From contig DKDS01000087.1 of the NCBI GenBank assembly GCA_002451855.1, positions 1 to 36,227 of the forward strand: a stretch of 36,227 nucleotides of DNA. The letters run 5' to 3'. Numbering within the stretch: the first letter of the stretch is position 1; each line of letters starts with the position of its first letter. A model generated the notes under the pieces. The model had not been told where the DNA came from. It did not search any database and worked only from the letters and a program-made list of their open reading frames with translations. Shown here one piece after another: positions 26,962 to 33,042 of the stretch. Both the position numbers and the translations under genes were made by a program. The DNA comes from Ruminococcaceae bacterium UBA6842. GTDB taxonomy: Bacteria; Bacillota; Clostridia; Oscillospirales; Acutalibacteraceae.

Positions 26962-27144
26962 TCATATAACATAACGAACACCGTCATTTACAACATTTTT
27001 ATAAATGGGCAGAATATTTACATATTGTGTGAACTGATCAAGAGACGTTGCTGAAAACAAGTCAATTAAAAAATCAAAATGCCAATATCCTATATATGCT
27101 ATTGACGATAAATTCAGAGTAAGTATAATAATAGCAGTAAGATT
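26962..27144 (-). pseudogene. Possible C-terminal gene fragment on the minus strand
   Basis: On the minus strand a frame of about 60 codons is open and ends with a TGA at 26962-26964. Its last residues read plausibly as protein ('SLDQFTQYVNILPIYKNV', then 'VNDGVRYVI'), but no ATG, GTG or TTG start with a ribosome site exists near its beginning. It overlaps the promoter of the toxin gene. It may be a relic of an older mobile-element gene or chance openness in AT-rich DNA. The rest of the 26925-27249 gap holds only the promoter and hairpin listed separately. Confidence 0.2.
27102..27129 (+). promoter_or_regulatory. Strong sigma-A promoter upstream of the MazF-like toxin gene
   Basis: TTGACG (27102-27107), a 16-bp spacer, and TATAAT (27124-27129) give a near-consensus promoter identical in both boxes and spacing to the one before the tyrosine recombinase. 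The start site would be near 27136, leaving a leader of about 35 nt before the hairpin at 27170-27211. Confidence 0.65.
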
Positions 27145-27169
27145 TTAAAGTGAGTTAATTTTTTAATAC

Positions 27170-27215
27170 ATAGCGCAGTTTTTTCATTTTCGGGTGGGAT
27201 TACTGCGCTATTTTA
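27170..27215 (+). terminator. Hairpin with T-rich tail between promoter and mazF
   Basis: ATAGCGCAGT (27170-27179) and ACTGCGCTAT (27202-27211) form a perfect 10-bp stem around a 22-nt loop containing CGGGTGGGA, followed by TTTATATATAT. The tail is less T-rich than in the other terminators here. Its position between a promoter and the toxin start suggests transcriptional attenuation of the toxin. Confidence 0.55.
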
Positions 27216-27249
27216 TATATATAATTTTAAAACAAAGGAGTAGATTTAA

Positions 27250-27612
27250 ATGCTTAAAAAGGGAGATATTGTATGGGGAACGCTTTACACAACAAGCGAA
27301 GACAGAAATTTGCAGCAGGGGCGGAGACCCTTGCTGCTGTTAGGCAATGATAAGGCCTGCGAATACTCGCCGATAATTTCGGTAATTCCGCTAAGCTCAA
27401 AGCACCGAAAGGAAAAAAGCATACCCACACATGTCTTAATCAAACCTGCCGATACATTAAACGGTAAACTTAAGAAGGATTCCGTTGCTTTAACAGAGCA
27501 ACTGCGGTGCATTTCAAAGGAGTCGTTGATCGGCGGCAGGGTGGATTCCGTTAATCAGGAAACCATGAATGAAATCGAGAAAAATATCAAGCTTCAGCTT
27601 GGTATAGCTTGA
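27250..27612 (+). CDS. mazF: MazF/PemK-family mRNA interferase toxin without a visible antitoxin
   Basis: This 120-residue toxin of the PemK/MazF fold would cut RNA at short specific sequences. 'LKKGDIVWGTLY' is the family start, 'QQGRRPLLLLGND' holds the conserved Arg26 before Pro, 'ISVIPLSS' is the strand with the catalytic Thr/Ser position (Ser49 here), and 'DSVALTEQLRCISKESLIGG' is the conserved substrate and antitoxin-binding segment. The length is typical and the gene looks intact. AAAGGAG precedes ATG 27250. There is no MazE/PemI-like reading frame within 350 bp on either side, which is unusual for a genomic type II toxin; control may come from the leader hairpin or from an antitoxin elsewhere. 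Confidence 0.9.
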   Translation: MLKKGDIVWGTLYTTSEDRNLQQGRRPLLLLGNDKACEYSPIISVIPLSSKHRKEKSIPTHVLIKPADTLNGKLKKDSVALTEQLRCISKESLIGGRVDSVNQETMNEIEKNIKLQLGIA

Positions 27613-27623
27613 TAAGAAACTTC

Positions 27624-27655
27624 AAAGGAAGTCCCGTTACGGGGCTTCCTTTTAC
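27624..27655 (+). terminator. Intrinsic terminator after mazF
   Basis: AAAGGAAGTCCCG pairs over 13 bp (one G-U) with CGGGGCTTCCTTT around a TTA loop, ending in TTT before ACTATA. It isolates the toxin gene from the recombinase operon that follows. Confidence 0.8.
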
Positions 27656-27703
27656 TATATATAGGATATTTGTATTTCGTTTTTAAAATACCCTCTTAAA
27701 AAT

Positions 27704-27731
27704 TTGACACCTTGAAAAAGAAAAATATAAT
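27704..27731 (+). promoter_or_regulatory. Consensus sigma-A promoter of the serine recombinase operon
   Basis: TTGACA (27704-27709), a 16-bp spacer and TATAAT (27726-27731) are perfect consensus boxes. A small inverted repeat (TCTGTAG at 27733-27739, CTACAGA at 27764-27770) covers the predicted start site and could be an operator. An AAAAGGAGG site and the first gene follow at 27797. Confidence 0.8.
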
Positions 27732-27796
27732 TTCTGTAGTCTATTAAATGTTTAAATTCAGGCCTACAGACAAAAATATTAAAAGGAGGAATTTTA

Positions 27797-27988
27797 ATGG
27801 AAAATTATAAAGACATTGAGAATACGAGATACATTATAAGCAGAGTTTTTGCGAGCGGTAATACAACGGCATCTCTTATAGAACAGAGAATATTGGAAGA
27901 AAAAAACAAATTGCCGCCGTTGACGAATACAGGCAATATGATATATAATAGTGACAGCGGTTCGATTCGGTCTAAGGAGGTATTATGA
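27797..27988 (+). CDS. Small protein translationally coupled to the serine recombinase
   Basis: This 63-residue protein has an excellent AAAAGGAGG ribosome site. It begins 'MENYKDIENTRYIISRVF' and has a predicted helix followed by 'LIEQRILEEKNKLPPL' and a polar, disordered tail. I do not recognise a family. Its stop overlaps the start of the large serine recombinase (ATGA at 27985-27988), and the recombinase's ribosome site lies inside it, so the two are made together. Such small genes next to large serine recombinases can act as directionality or accessory factors; that is an inference from position only. Confidence 0.7.
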   Translation: MENYKDIENTRYIISRVFASGNTTASLIEQRILEEKNKLPPLTNTGNMIYNSDSGSIRSKEVL

Positions 27989-29634
27989 GAATCGAACAAA
28001 ATAAAATTGCTTTTGCATATTTCAGACTGTCAAGAGAAGAAGCGCAGAAGAGCGAGTCTTCAAGTATTACCAACCAACGAATGATTGTCACCAAATATTG
28101 CGAGCAAAACAGTATAAAGCTTGTTCGTGAATTTGTTGATGACGGCTATTCGGGCGGAAACTTTGACCGCCCCGGTTTTCAGCAAATGATGAAAGAGCTT
28201 GAGCAGGGCTTGGCGAACACGGTAATCACGAAGGATTTATCCCGTCTCGGCCGTGATATGCGTGAATCAAGCTATTATGCCGAGCAATTTTTTCCGGAGC
28301 ATAACATAAGGTATATTGCCATTGCCGATAATTTTGACAGTGAGAGCGAAAATGTTATGGCTCCGTTTCAATTTGCGATGAACGAGGTATACTTGCGGGA
28401 CGGCTCCAGAAAGGTTAAGGATGTGCTGAAAACAAAACGGAATGACGGGCTTTACTGTGCCTGTCCGCCGTATGGGTATAAAAAGGCTCCGAGAAATAAA
28501 AACCAGCTGATACCCGACGAAATTACGGCGCCGGTTGTGCAGAGGATATTTGAAGCTGCCGCAAACGGAGATTCTTCGCGGAAAATAGCGCAGGATTTAA
28601 ACAGCGATGGGATTATTCCGCCGCTTAAGTACAGGGTGCTTTACCGAGACGAATTCAGCGAAGAGGGTGCGGCAAGGGCGTCGGATCTTTGGAATTATAC
28701 CACTGTTAAGCGTATTCTTAAAAACGAGGTGTATTTAGGACACACGCTTCTCGGAAAAACACGGAAGATCAGCGTCAAATCCAAAAAGAAGGTACAGGTC
28801 CCGAAATCCGGATGGTCTGTAACCGAAAACACTCACGAAGCGTTGGTAAGTAATGAAATCTTTCAAAGAGCGCACGATAATTTGGGAAAGGGCACACGCA
28901 ATTTTCAAAAATACGACCATGTGCGAAAGAGTATTTTCTCAGGCGTTGCCTATTGTGCTTTATGCGGACACGCCCTCTGCTCCTGCGGTACGGTTTACAA
29001 GGGTGAAAGGAACAAATATTGGTATCTTTCCTGCATAAATAAACGCAAAGATATAAGCAACCCCTGCGAAGGCACACGAATTCGGTACGCCGATCTTGTG
29101 AGCCTTGTAACGGATGATTTGAATTCGCTTATTTCTTTGACCGATGAACAAATTGACGATATTGTCAAGCGTGTAATGAAAGAGGAAGGCTCCCAAAAAG
29201 CGGTCTCTGTCCGCAAATTGCGCCGTGAAAAGCTAAACGGCAGGCTTGCCGTTATTGATAAAATAATTCCGAAGCTATATGCGGATAATGCCGAGGGCAG
29301 GCTCAACGATGAGCGATTAAGCCAAATGGTTGACGATTTGCAAAAGGAAACGCAGACTATAAAAGCCGAACTGACAGAGCTTAGCGAGGCAACCGTTCAA
29401 ACGAGCAAAAGCGATAATTACAAAATGTTTTTTGAGCTTATAAAGCGGTACAGCCATATTGAGGAATTAGACCGCAATACGCTGCTCACCTTTATAGACA
29501 GGATTGAGATCGGACCGAAAATTCTTCCCGAGGGAAAGAAGAGAGCCACACACGAAAATTCGGCTTTTGAACAGTCGGTTCGGATATTCTATAAATTTGT
29601 AGGCGAAATGAGCGAAATAAGGGAAAATCAATAA
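27985..29634 (+). CDS. Large serine recombinase
   Basis: This 549-residue site-specific recombinase catalyses integration and excision through a phosphoserine intermediate. The resolvase domain (about 8-150) has 'AYFRLSREE' with nucleophile Ser16, 'SSSITNQR', 'FVDDGYSGGNFDRPGFQ' and 'VITKDLSRLGRDM'. The recombinase domain (about 165-290) has 'PPYGYKKAP' and 'YTTVKRILKNEVYLGHTLLG'. A zinc ribbon (about 315-365) has Cys-x-x-Cys in 'CALCGHALC' and 'YLSCINKR', and a coiled-coil region follows (about 400-470). All domains look complete. It stops about 37 bp before the 3' half of a spore-protein gene, placing it at the right end of an integrated element. AAGGAGG precedes ATG 27985. Confidence 0.95.
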   Translation: MRIEQNKIAFAYFRLSREEAQKSESSSITNQRMIVTKYCEQNSIKLVREFVDDGYSGGNFDRPGFQQMMKELEQGLANTVITKDLSRLGRDMRESSYYAEQFFPEHNIRYIAIADNFDSESENVMAPFQFAMNEVYLRDGSRKVKDVLKTKRNDGLYCACPPYGYKKAPRNKNQLIPDEITAPVVQRIFEAAANGDSSRKIAQDLNSDGIIPPLKYRVLYRDEFSEEGAARASDLWNYTTVKRILKNEVYLGHTLLGKTRKISVKSKKKVQVPKSGWSVTENTHEALVSNEIFQRAHDNLGKGTRNFQKYDHVRKSIFSGVAYCALCGHALCSCGTVYKGERNKYWYLSCINKRKDISNPCEGTRIRYADLVSLVTDDLNSLISLTDEQIDDIVKRVMKEEGSQKAVSVRKLRREKLNGRLAVIDKIIPKLYADNAEGRLNDERLSQMVDDLQKETQTIKAELTELSEATVQTSKSDNYKMFFELIKRYSHIEELDRNTLLTFIDRIEIGPKILPEGKKRATHENSAFEQSVRIFYKFVGEMSEIRENQ

Positions 29635-29672
29635 TTAAAAGCTGTTTTAAGAGCACCGGGGAACATCAAGGG
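29635..29672. other. Probable right attachment junction of the serine-recombinase element
   Basis: Only 37 bp separate the recombinase stop from where recognisable spore-protein coding sequence begins. Upstream of 29672 the spore-protein frame runs through non-homologous codons to a TAA at 29648-29650. The crossover therefore lies at or just before AACATCAAGGGAGG (29662-29675). The matching left half was not found in the window. Confidence 0.6.
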
Positions 29673-29791
29673 AGGTTGGCGTTAACTTAAAGCAGGGTTA
29701 CAACGGTGATCTTACCTCTAAGCAGGCAGGTTCTATCGGCGGACAGATGGTTAAAAAGATGATCGAGTCTTACGAAAACAGCATGAAATAA
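29672..29791 (+). pseudogene. 3' half of an alpha/beta-type small acid-soluble spore protein gene
   Basis: Thirty-nine codons read 'EVGVNLKQGYNGDLTSKQ', then 'AGSIGGQMVKKMIESYENSM' and Lys, ending in TAA 29789-29791. This is the conserved C-terminal part of alpha/beta SASPs, the DNA-coating proteins of dormant spores, including the GPR-family GxxGGxxVKKMI block. The N-terminal half, which should hold the first DNA-binding helix and a start codon, is missing; element sequence takes its place. The residue pattern is intact, so the split is due to insertion rather than decay. A strong terminator follows. It shows that the host, or its recent ancestor, forms spores. Confidence 0.88.
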
Positions 29792-29806
29792 GACTTCGTG
29801 GCGATT

Positions 29807-29837
29807 AAGGAGACCCGGTAAAGGGTCTCCTTTTTTT
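29807..29837 (+). terminator. Intrinsic terminator of the spore-protein gene
   Basis: AAGGAGACCC (29807-29816) and GGGTCTCCTT (29823-29832) pair around a 6-nt loop and run into a seven-T tract. It is a strong terminator left over from the disrupted SASP gene, and it now also insulates the DUF378 gene downstream from the recombinase operon. Confidence 0.9.
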
Positions 29838-29886
29838 GAATAAAACCGTCTTCTTTGCAAAAAATACTTTTAAAGGAGTGATAAAA

Positions 29887-30090
29887 GTGTTTGATAAGAT
29901 ATGCCTTATACTGGTTATTATCGGTGCGCTCAACTGGGGACTCGTAGGTCTCTTCGAATTTGACCTTGTAGCGTGGGCGTTCGGCGGCGCAACGGCGATA
30001 ATAAGCAGAATAATCTATACAATTATAGCCCTTGCCGGCATATGGTGCATTTCCCTTTTGTTCAGGGAAAGAGCAGTGGCAACGGATTAA
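29887..30090 (+). CDS. DUF378 (YuzA-like) small membrane protein
   Basis: This 67-residue protein has two transmembrane helices: 'ICLILVIIGALNWGLVGLF' (about 5-23) and 'IIYTIIALAGIWCISLLF' (about 41-58). The 'GALNWGLVG' motif and the 'FDLVAWAFGG' connector are diagnostic of the DUF378 family, whose function is unknown. GTG 29887 is chosen as start because AAAGGAGTG lies 7-15 bp upstream and the family begins with a FDK-type N-terminus; the longer frame from 29836 would start inside the terminator of the SASP gene. Confidence 0.85.
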   Translation: MFDKICLILVIIGALNWGLVGLFEFDLVAWAFGGATAIISRIIYTIIALAGIWCISLLFRERAVATD

Positions 30091-30107
30091 CGCAAAGCGC
30101 AAATCAA

Positions 30108-30150
30108 AAGGACTGCGGCATAAGAGATGGCCTCTGATGCGGCAGTCCTT
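30108..30150. terminator. Bidirectional terminator between convergent genes
   Basis: AAGGACTGC (30108-30116) pairs with GCAGTCCTT (30142-30150), with an inner GCAT/ATGC helix after one mismatch and a further AGAG/CTCT stem. T-rich sequence follows on the plus side and TTTTGATTTG on the minus side. It serves the DUF378 gene and the minus-strand metallo-beta-lactamase gene. Confidence 0.7.
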
Positions 30151-30154
30151 AATT

Positions 30155-31756
30155 CTATTTATCCCACTTGTTGCAAAGCGCGGTTATCTGGTCGGCAAAT
30201 GCGGCAATATCCTTGTTTGCCGCCTGACGGTATTTTTCTATTATGGAAGTAAGCCGTTTCCCGGCGGTGACAAGCCTTGCGAACACGGCGGCGTCACGCT
30301 TGTTGAATTTACCCTTTTGCTCAATTCTCTGACGGTTGCCCTTGTTAAGGCAAATTCCCGTAAGCAGGTCGTAGGAAGCGCCGTTATAGGGCGCGACAGC
30401 CGGAATTTTAAGCGTTTCCGTTATTGTCGAGGCAAATTCGTCGCAAACGGTATCGTTGCCGTGATTTACAAAGATCTGCTTCGGCTTTTCCTTAAAGCCC
30501 GAAAGCCACGAAAGCAGTATTTTTTCATCCGCATGGCCGCTTATGCCCTCCAGTTTTTCAATGTGGGCGTTTACCTGTATCGTTTCGCCGAAGAGGCGCA
30601 CGCTCGGCGCTCCGTTTATTATCGCTCTGCCAAGCGTTCCCTCCGCCTGATAGCCGACGAACAGTACCGTGCTGTCCTTTCGCCATAGGTTGTGCTTTAG
30701 GTGATGTCTTATTCTGCCCGCTTCGCACATTCCGCTTGCCGAAAGTATTATTTTAGGTGTCTTATCTATGTTTATGCGTACCGAATCGTCGCTTGTGACC
30801 GAAAGCTTAAGACCCGGGAATTTTATGGGGTTTATTCCGCTTTCAATCAAAGCTACGGTCTCGTCGTCGTAATATTCCCTTAAAGAGCCGCTGTAAATCT
30901 CGGTTGCCTCAACCGCAAGCGGACTGTCCACATAAACGGGAAAATTTTCGTGACCCTCCACAAGTCCCTTTTCCTTTATTATGCGCAGCAGGTACAAAAG
31001 CTCCTGCGTTCTGCCGACGGCGAATGACGGTATAACAACATTTCCGCCCCTGTCAAGGGTTTCCTTAATTATTTTCGCAAGCTGTGTTACATAGTCGGGT
31101 CTGTCTCCGTGCAGGCGGTTGCCGTAGGTGGATTCGATTATTATATAGTCCGCTTTATCCGGCTGACCGGGATTTTTTATAAGCGGTCGGTCGATATTTC
31201 CGAGGTCGCCCGAAAACACGATAGTCTCGGTCTTGCCGTTTTCGGTAACGGTCACGCTTATGCTTGCCGAGCCGAGGAGATGTCCCGCGTCCGTAAATTT
31301 GATTTTAATTCCGTCGCAAAGCTCGTATTCCTTTTCGTAATCGCAGGAAACAAACTGCTTCATTGCTTTGGCTACATCCTCCGCGGTGTAAAGCGGAACA
31401 TACGGAGCGCCGCCCGAACGCTTTGCCTTGCGGTTTCGCCACTCCGCCTCAAATTCCTGTATATGCGCCGAATCAAGCAGCATAATAGAGCAAAGCTTTG
31501 CCGTTGCGCCGGTTGTGTATATGGGTCCCGAAAAACCGCCTGCTGTAAGCTCGGGTATTTTTCCGGAATGGTCTATATGTGCGTGGGTGAGCAAAAGAAA
31601 ATCTACCTGACCCGGAAGAACGGGAAGAGCTGAATTTTCGTATATATCGGGTCCCTGTTCCATTCCGCAATCTACCATTACGGTTTTACCGCACGCCTCA
31701 AGCAGCGTGCAGGAGCCTGTTACCTCGTGCGCGGCTCCGCAAAATGTAATTTTCAT
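30155..31756 (-). CDS. Beta-CASP metallo-beta-lactamase-fold RNA-processing nuclease
   Basis: This 533-residue protein is of the CPSF/YSH1-like branch of metallo-beta-lactamase nucleases. 'LLTHAHIDHSG' provides His58, His60, Asp62 and His63 for the two zinc ions. 'SGDLGNIDRPL' holds a further metal Asp, 'IESTYGNRLHGDR' is a family block, and the beta-CASP domain (about 215-375) leads into 'LSASGMCEAGRIRHHL'. The RMMBL segment 'LEGISGHADEKILLSWL' carries the last metal His. About 80 extra C-terminal residues are helical and charged. The protein probably acts on RNA in the cytoplasm. AAGGAGTG precedes the ATG, and it has its own promoter at 31787-31815. Confidence 0.9.
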   Translation of the reverse strand: MKITFCGAAHEVTGSCTLLEACGKTVMVDCGMEQGPDIYENSALPVLPGQVDFLLLTHAHIDHSGKIPELTAGGFSGPIYTTGATAKLCSIMLLDSAHIQEFEAEWRNRKAKRSGGAPYVPLYTAEDVAKAMKQFVSCDYEKEYELCDGIKIKFTDAGHLLGSASISVTVTENGKTETIVFSGDLGNIDRPLIKNPGQPDKADYIIIESTYGNRLHGDRPDYVTQLAKIIKETLDRGGNVVIPSFAVGRTQELLYLLRIIKEKGLVEGHENFPVYVDSPLAVEATEIYSGSLREYYDDETVALIESGINPIKFPGLKLSVTSDDSVRINIDKTPKIILSASGMCEAGRIRHHLKHNLWRKDSTVLFVGYQAEGTLGRAIINGAPSVRLFGETIQVNAHIEKLEGISGHADEKILLSWLSGFKEKPKQIFVNHGNDTVCDEFASTITETLKIPAVAPYNGASYDLLTGICLNKGNRQRIEQKGKFNKRDAAVFARLVTAGKRLTSIIEKYRQAANKDIAAFADQITALCNKWDK

Positions 31757-31786
31757 TGCTTCACACTCCTTAATATTTCTATTGCT

Positions 31787-31815
31787 ATTATACTGCCGAA
31801 ATGCAGGTATTTCAA
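31787..31815 (-). promoter_or_regulatory. Sigma-A promoter of the beta-CASP nuclease gene
   Basis: On the minus strand TTGAAA (31815-31810), a 17-bp spacer and TATAAT (31792-31787) form a good vegetative promoter about 30 bp upstream of the start codon. It lies in the divergent gap shared with the small plus-strand gene at 31887, whose own promoter is less clear (TATAAT at 31829-31834 with no good -35). Confidence 0.75.
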
Positions 31816-31886
31816 CAAAAAATTAATATATAATACGCCTGTATGGGAATACTAAAAACGAAAAAACAAAGGAAGGATGATTTACA

Positions 31887-32066
31887 ATGCAAAACAACTC
31901 GGGATCTTTTATTAAAGGGCTCGGAACCGGAATGATAGCCGGCGCCGCCGCAATGGTTGTGGGCAAGGTAGTAATGCAGGACCACAAGAATATTACAAAG
32001 GGTTCGGCAAAGCTTGTAAAAGCCGTTGGCGATTTTGTGGACGGCGTACAGACAATGTTCCATTAA
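31887..32066 (+). CDS. Small glycine-zipper protein, hypothetical
   Basis: This 59-residue protein starts at ATG 31887 behind AAAGGAAGG. Its first half has a hydrophobic Gly/Ala-rich stretch with GxxxG spacing ('IKGLGTGMIAGAAAMVVGKV'), and the second half is a helical, charged tail ('GSAKLVKAVGDFVDGVQTMF'). It resembles short YtxH-like membrane-associated proteins, but I cannot assign a family firmly. It is divergent from the nuclease gene and ends at a strong bidirectional terminator. The opposite strand is also open here but lacks a ribosome site and protein-like composition. Confidence 0.7.
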   Translation: MQNNSGSFIKGLGTGMIAGAAAMVVGKVVMQDHKNITKGSAKLVKAVGDFVDGVQTMFH

Positions 32067-32107
32067 ATAAAACCTCCGTCAGGCAACAGCCTGACGGAGG
32101 TTTTATT
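32066..32107. terminator. Perfect bidirectional terminator
   Basis: A 19-bp perfect inverted repeat (arms 32066-32084 and 32089-32107, core CCTCCGTCAGGC) has a 4-nt AACA loop. The outer arm gives a TTTTATT tail on both strands, so it ends both the small plus-strand gene and the minus-strand alr-hydrolase operon. Confidence 0.95.
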
Positions 32108-32114
32108 ATTTATC

Positions 32115-33035
32115 TTAGCTTTCTATAAAATCTGTAATATCCTTTATAACATCGCTTCGGCATACATCGTTGTGTATTTCGTGGCGGCAATTATCGTAAA
32201 GCTTCAGTGTTACATCCTTACAGCCGGCTTTTTTTCGCCTGTTATAAACCTTTATAACGCCTTTACCGTAGCTTCCCACGGGGTCTTCACTGCCTGAAAT
32301 GAGCATTACGGGCAGGTCCTTTTTCATATTTTTAAACCATGCCCCTCGGTTTGCGAGGTAATTAAGCTTTACAAGGTCGTGCATTGCCGAGGCGGTGAAC
32401 TTGAAATTACAGAATTTGTCAGCCTCGTACTTTGAAACGGTCTCCTTGTCGGAGGTGACCCAGCTGAAATCGGAGCCGCCCTCAAACCGCTTGTTGTAAG
32501 CGCCGAAGGCAAGCTTGTTTATAAGCCTTGAACGGTGCTTTTTTCCGAATATCAGAGATATTATATCGGTTATAACAAGACCGAACGGTGCCGCCGGATT
32601 GGGTCCGCCCGTACCGCAGATTATGAATTTTTCAATATCGCCGCCGTAATTTTCGGCAAAAATTCTTGAAATAAACGAGCCCATTGAATGACCCATAAGA
32701 TAGATCGGTTTTTCGGGGTACAGCTTTTTAACCGCGTCCTCAAAGGCCTTTACATCGTTTACAAGATATTTCCAGCCGTTGCGGTGGGCGATAAATCCGA
32801 GCTCGTTCTCGTCTTTAGCCGTTTTGCCGTGACCCAAATTGTCGTAACCGCAGCAAACAAAGCCCCTCTCGGCGACGGCGGAAAAAATATGGTCATATCT
32901 TCCGATATATTCGCACATTCCGTGTACTATATGGAAAATACCCTTGATTTCGCCTTGTGGGATATAAATAAGACCCTTAAGCATGTGAATGTTGTCCGTA
33001 CTCGGAACCTCGATAGCTTTGATTTCGTAGGGCAT
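32115..33035 (-). CDS. Monoacylglycerol-lipase-like alpha/beta hydrolase
   Basis: This 306-residue serine hydrolase is of the Hydrolase_4 (lysophospholipase) group. 'HIVHGMCEYIGRYD' is the oxyanion region with the HGM variant, 'CGYDNLGHGKT' is a family block, 'LMGHSMGS' carries nucleophile Ser117, 'LISGSEDPVGSYG' carries Asp251 and 'DNCRHEIHND' carries His285. There is no signal peptide, so it probably hydrolyses intracellular or membrane-derived lysolipids or monoglycerides. Its ATG lies 7 bp after the alr stop, with AAGGTGAG overlapping the end of alr, so the two are co-transcribed. A strong terminator follows. Confidence 0.85.
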   Translation of the reverse strand: MPYEIKAIEVPSTDNIHMLKGLIYIPQGEIKGIFHIVHGMCEYIGRYDHIFSAVAERGFVCCGYDNLGHGKTAKDENELGFIAHRNGWKYLVNDVKAFEDAVKKLYPEKPIYLMGHSMGSFISRIFAENYGGDIEKFIICGTGGPNPAAPFGLVITDIISLIFGKKHRSRLINKLAFGAYNKRFEGGSDFSWVTSDKETVSKYEADKFCNFKFTASAMHDLVKLNYLANRGAWFKNMKKDLPVMLISGSEDPVGSYGKGVIKVYNRRKKAGCKDVTLKLYDNCRHEIHNDVCRSDVIKDITDFIES

Positions 33036-33042
33036 TGGTGTC

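Noticed and set aside
27130..27215. Full type III toxin-antitoxin (ToxIN-like) locus
   Set aside because: The leader has no tandem repeats and the toxin is a standard 120-aa PemK/MazF protein, so only the promoter-hairpin-toxin order is shared. Kept as a hypothesis in the findings, not as an annotation.
30032..31633. Plus-strand frames opposite the beta-CASP nuclease
   Set aside because: They are antisense shadows of a fully motif-supported gene, with no ribosome site or recognisable domains.
31812..32063. Minus-strand 83-codon frame over the small glycine-zipper gene
   Set aside because: The plus-strand 59-aa frame has a good ribosome site, a sensible composition and a terminator; the minus frame has none of these at its start.
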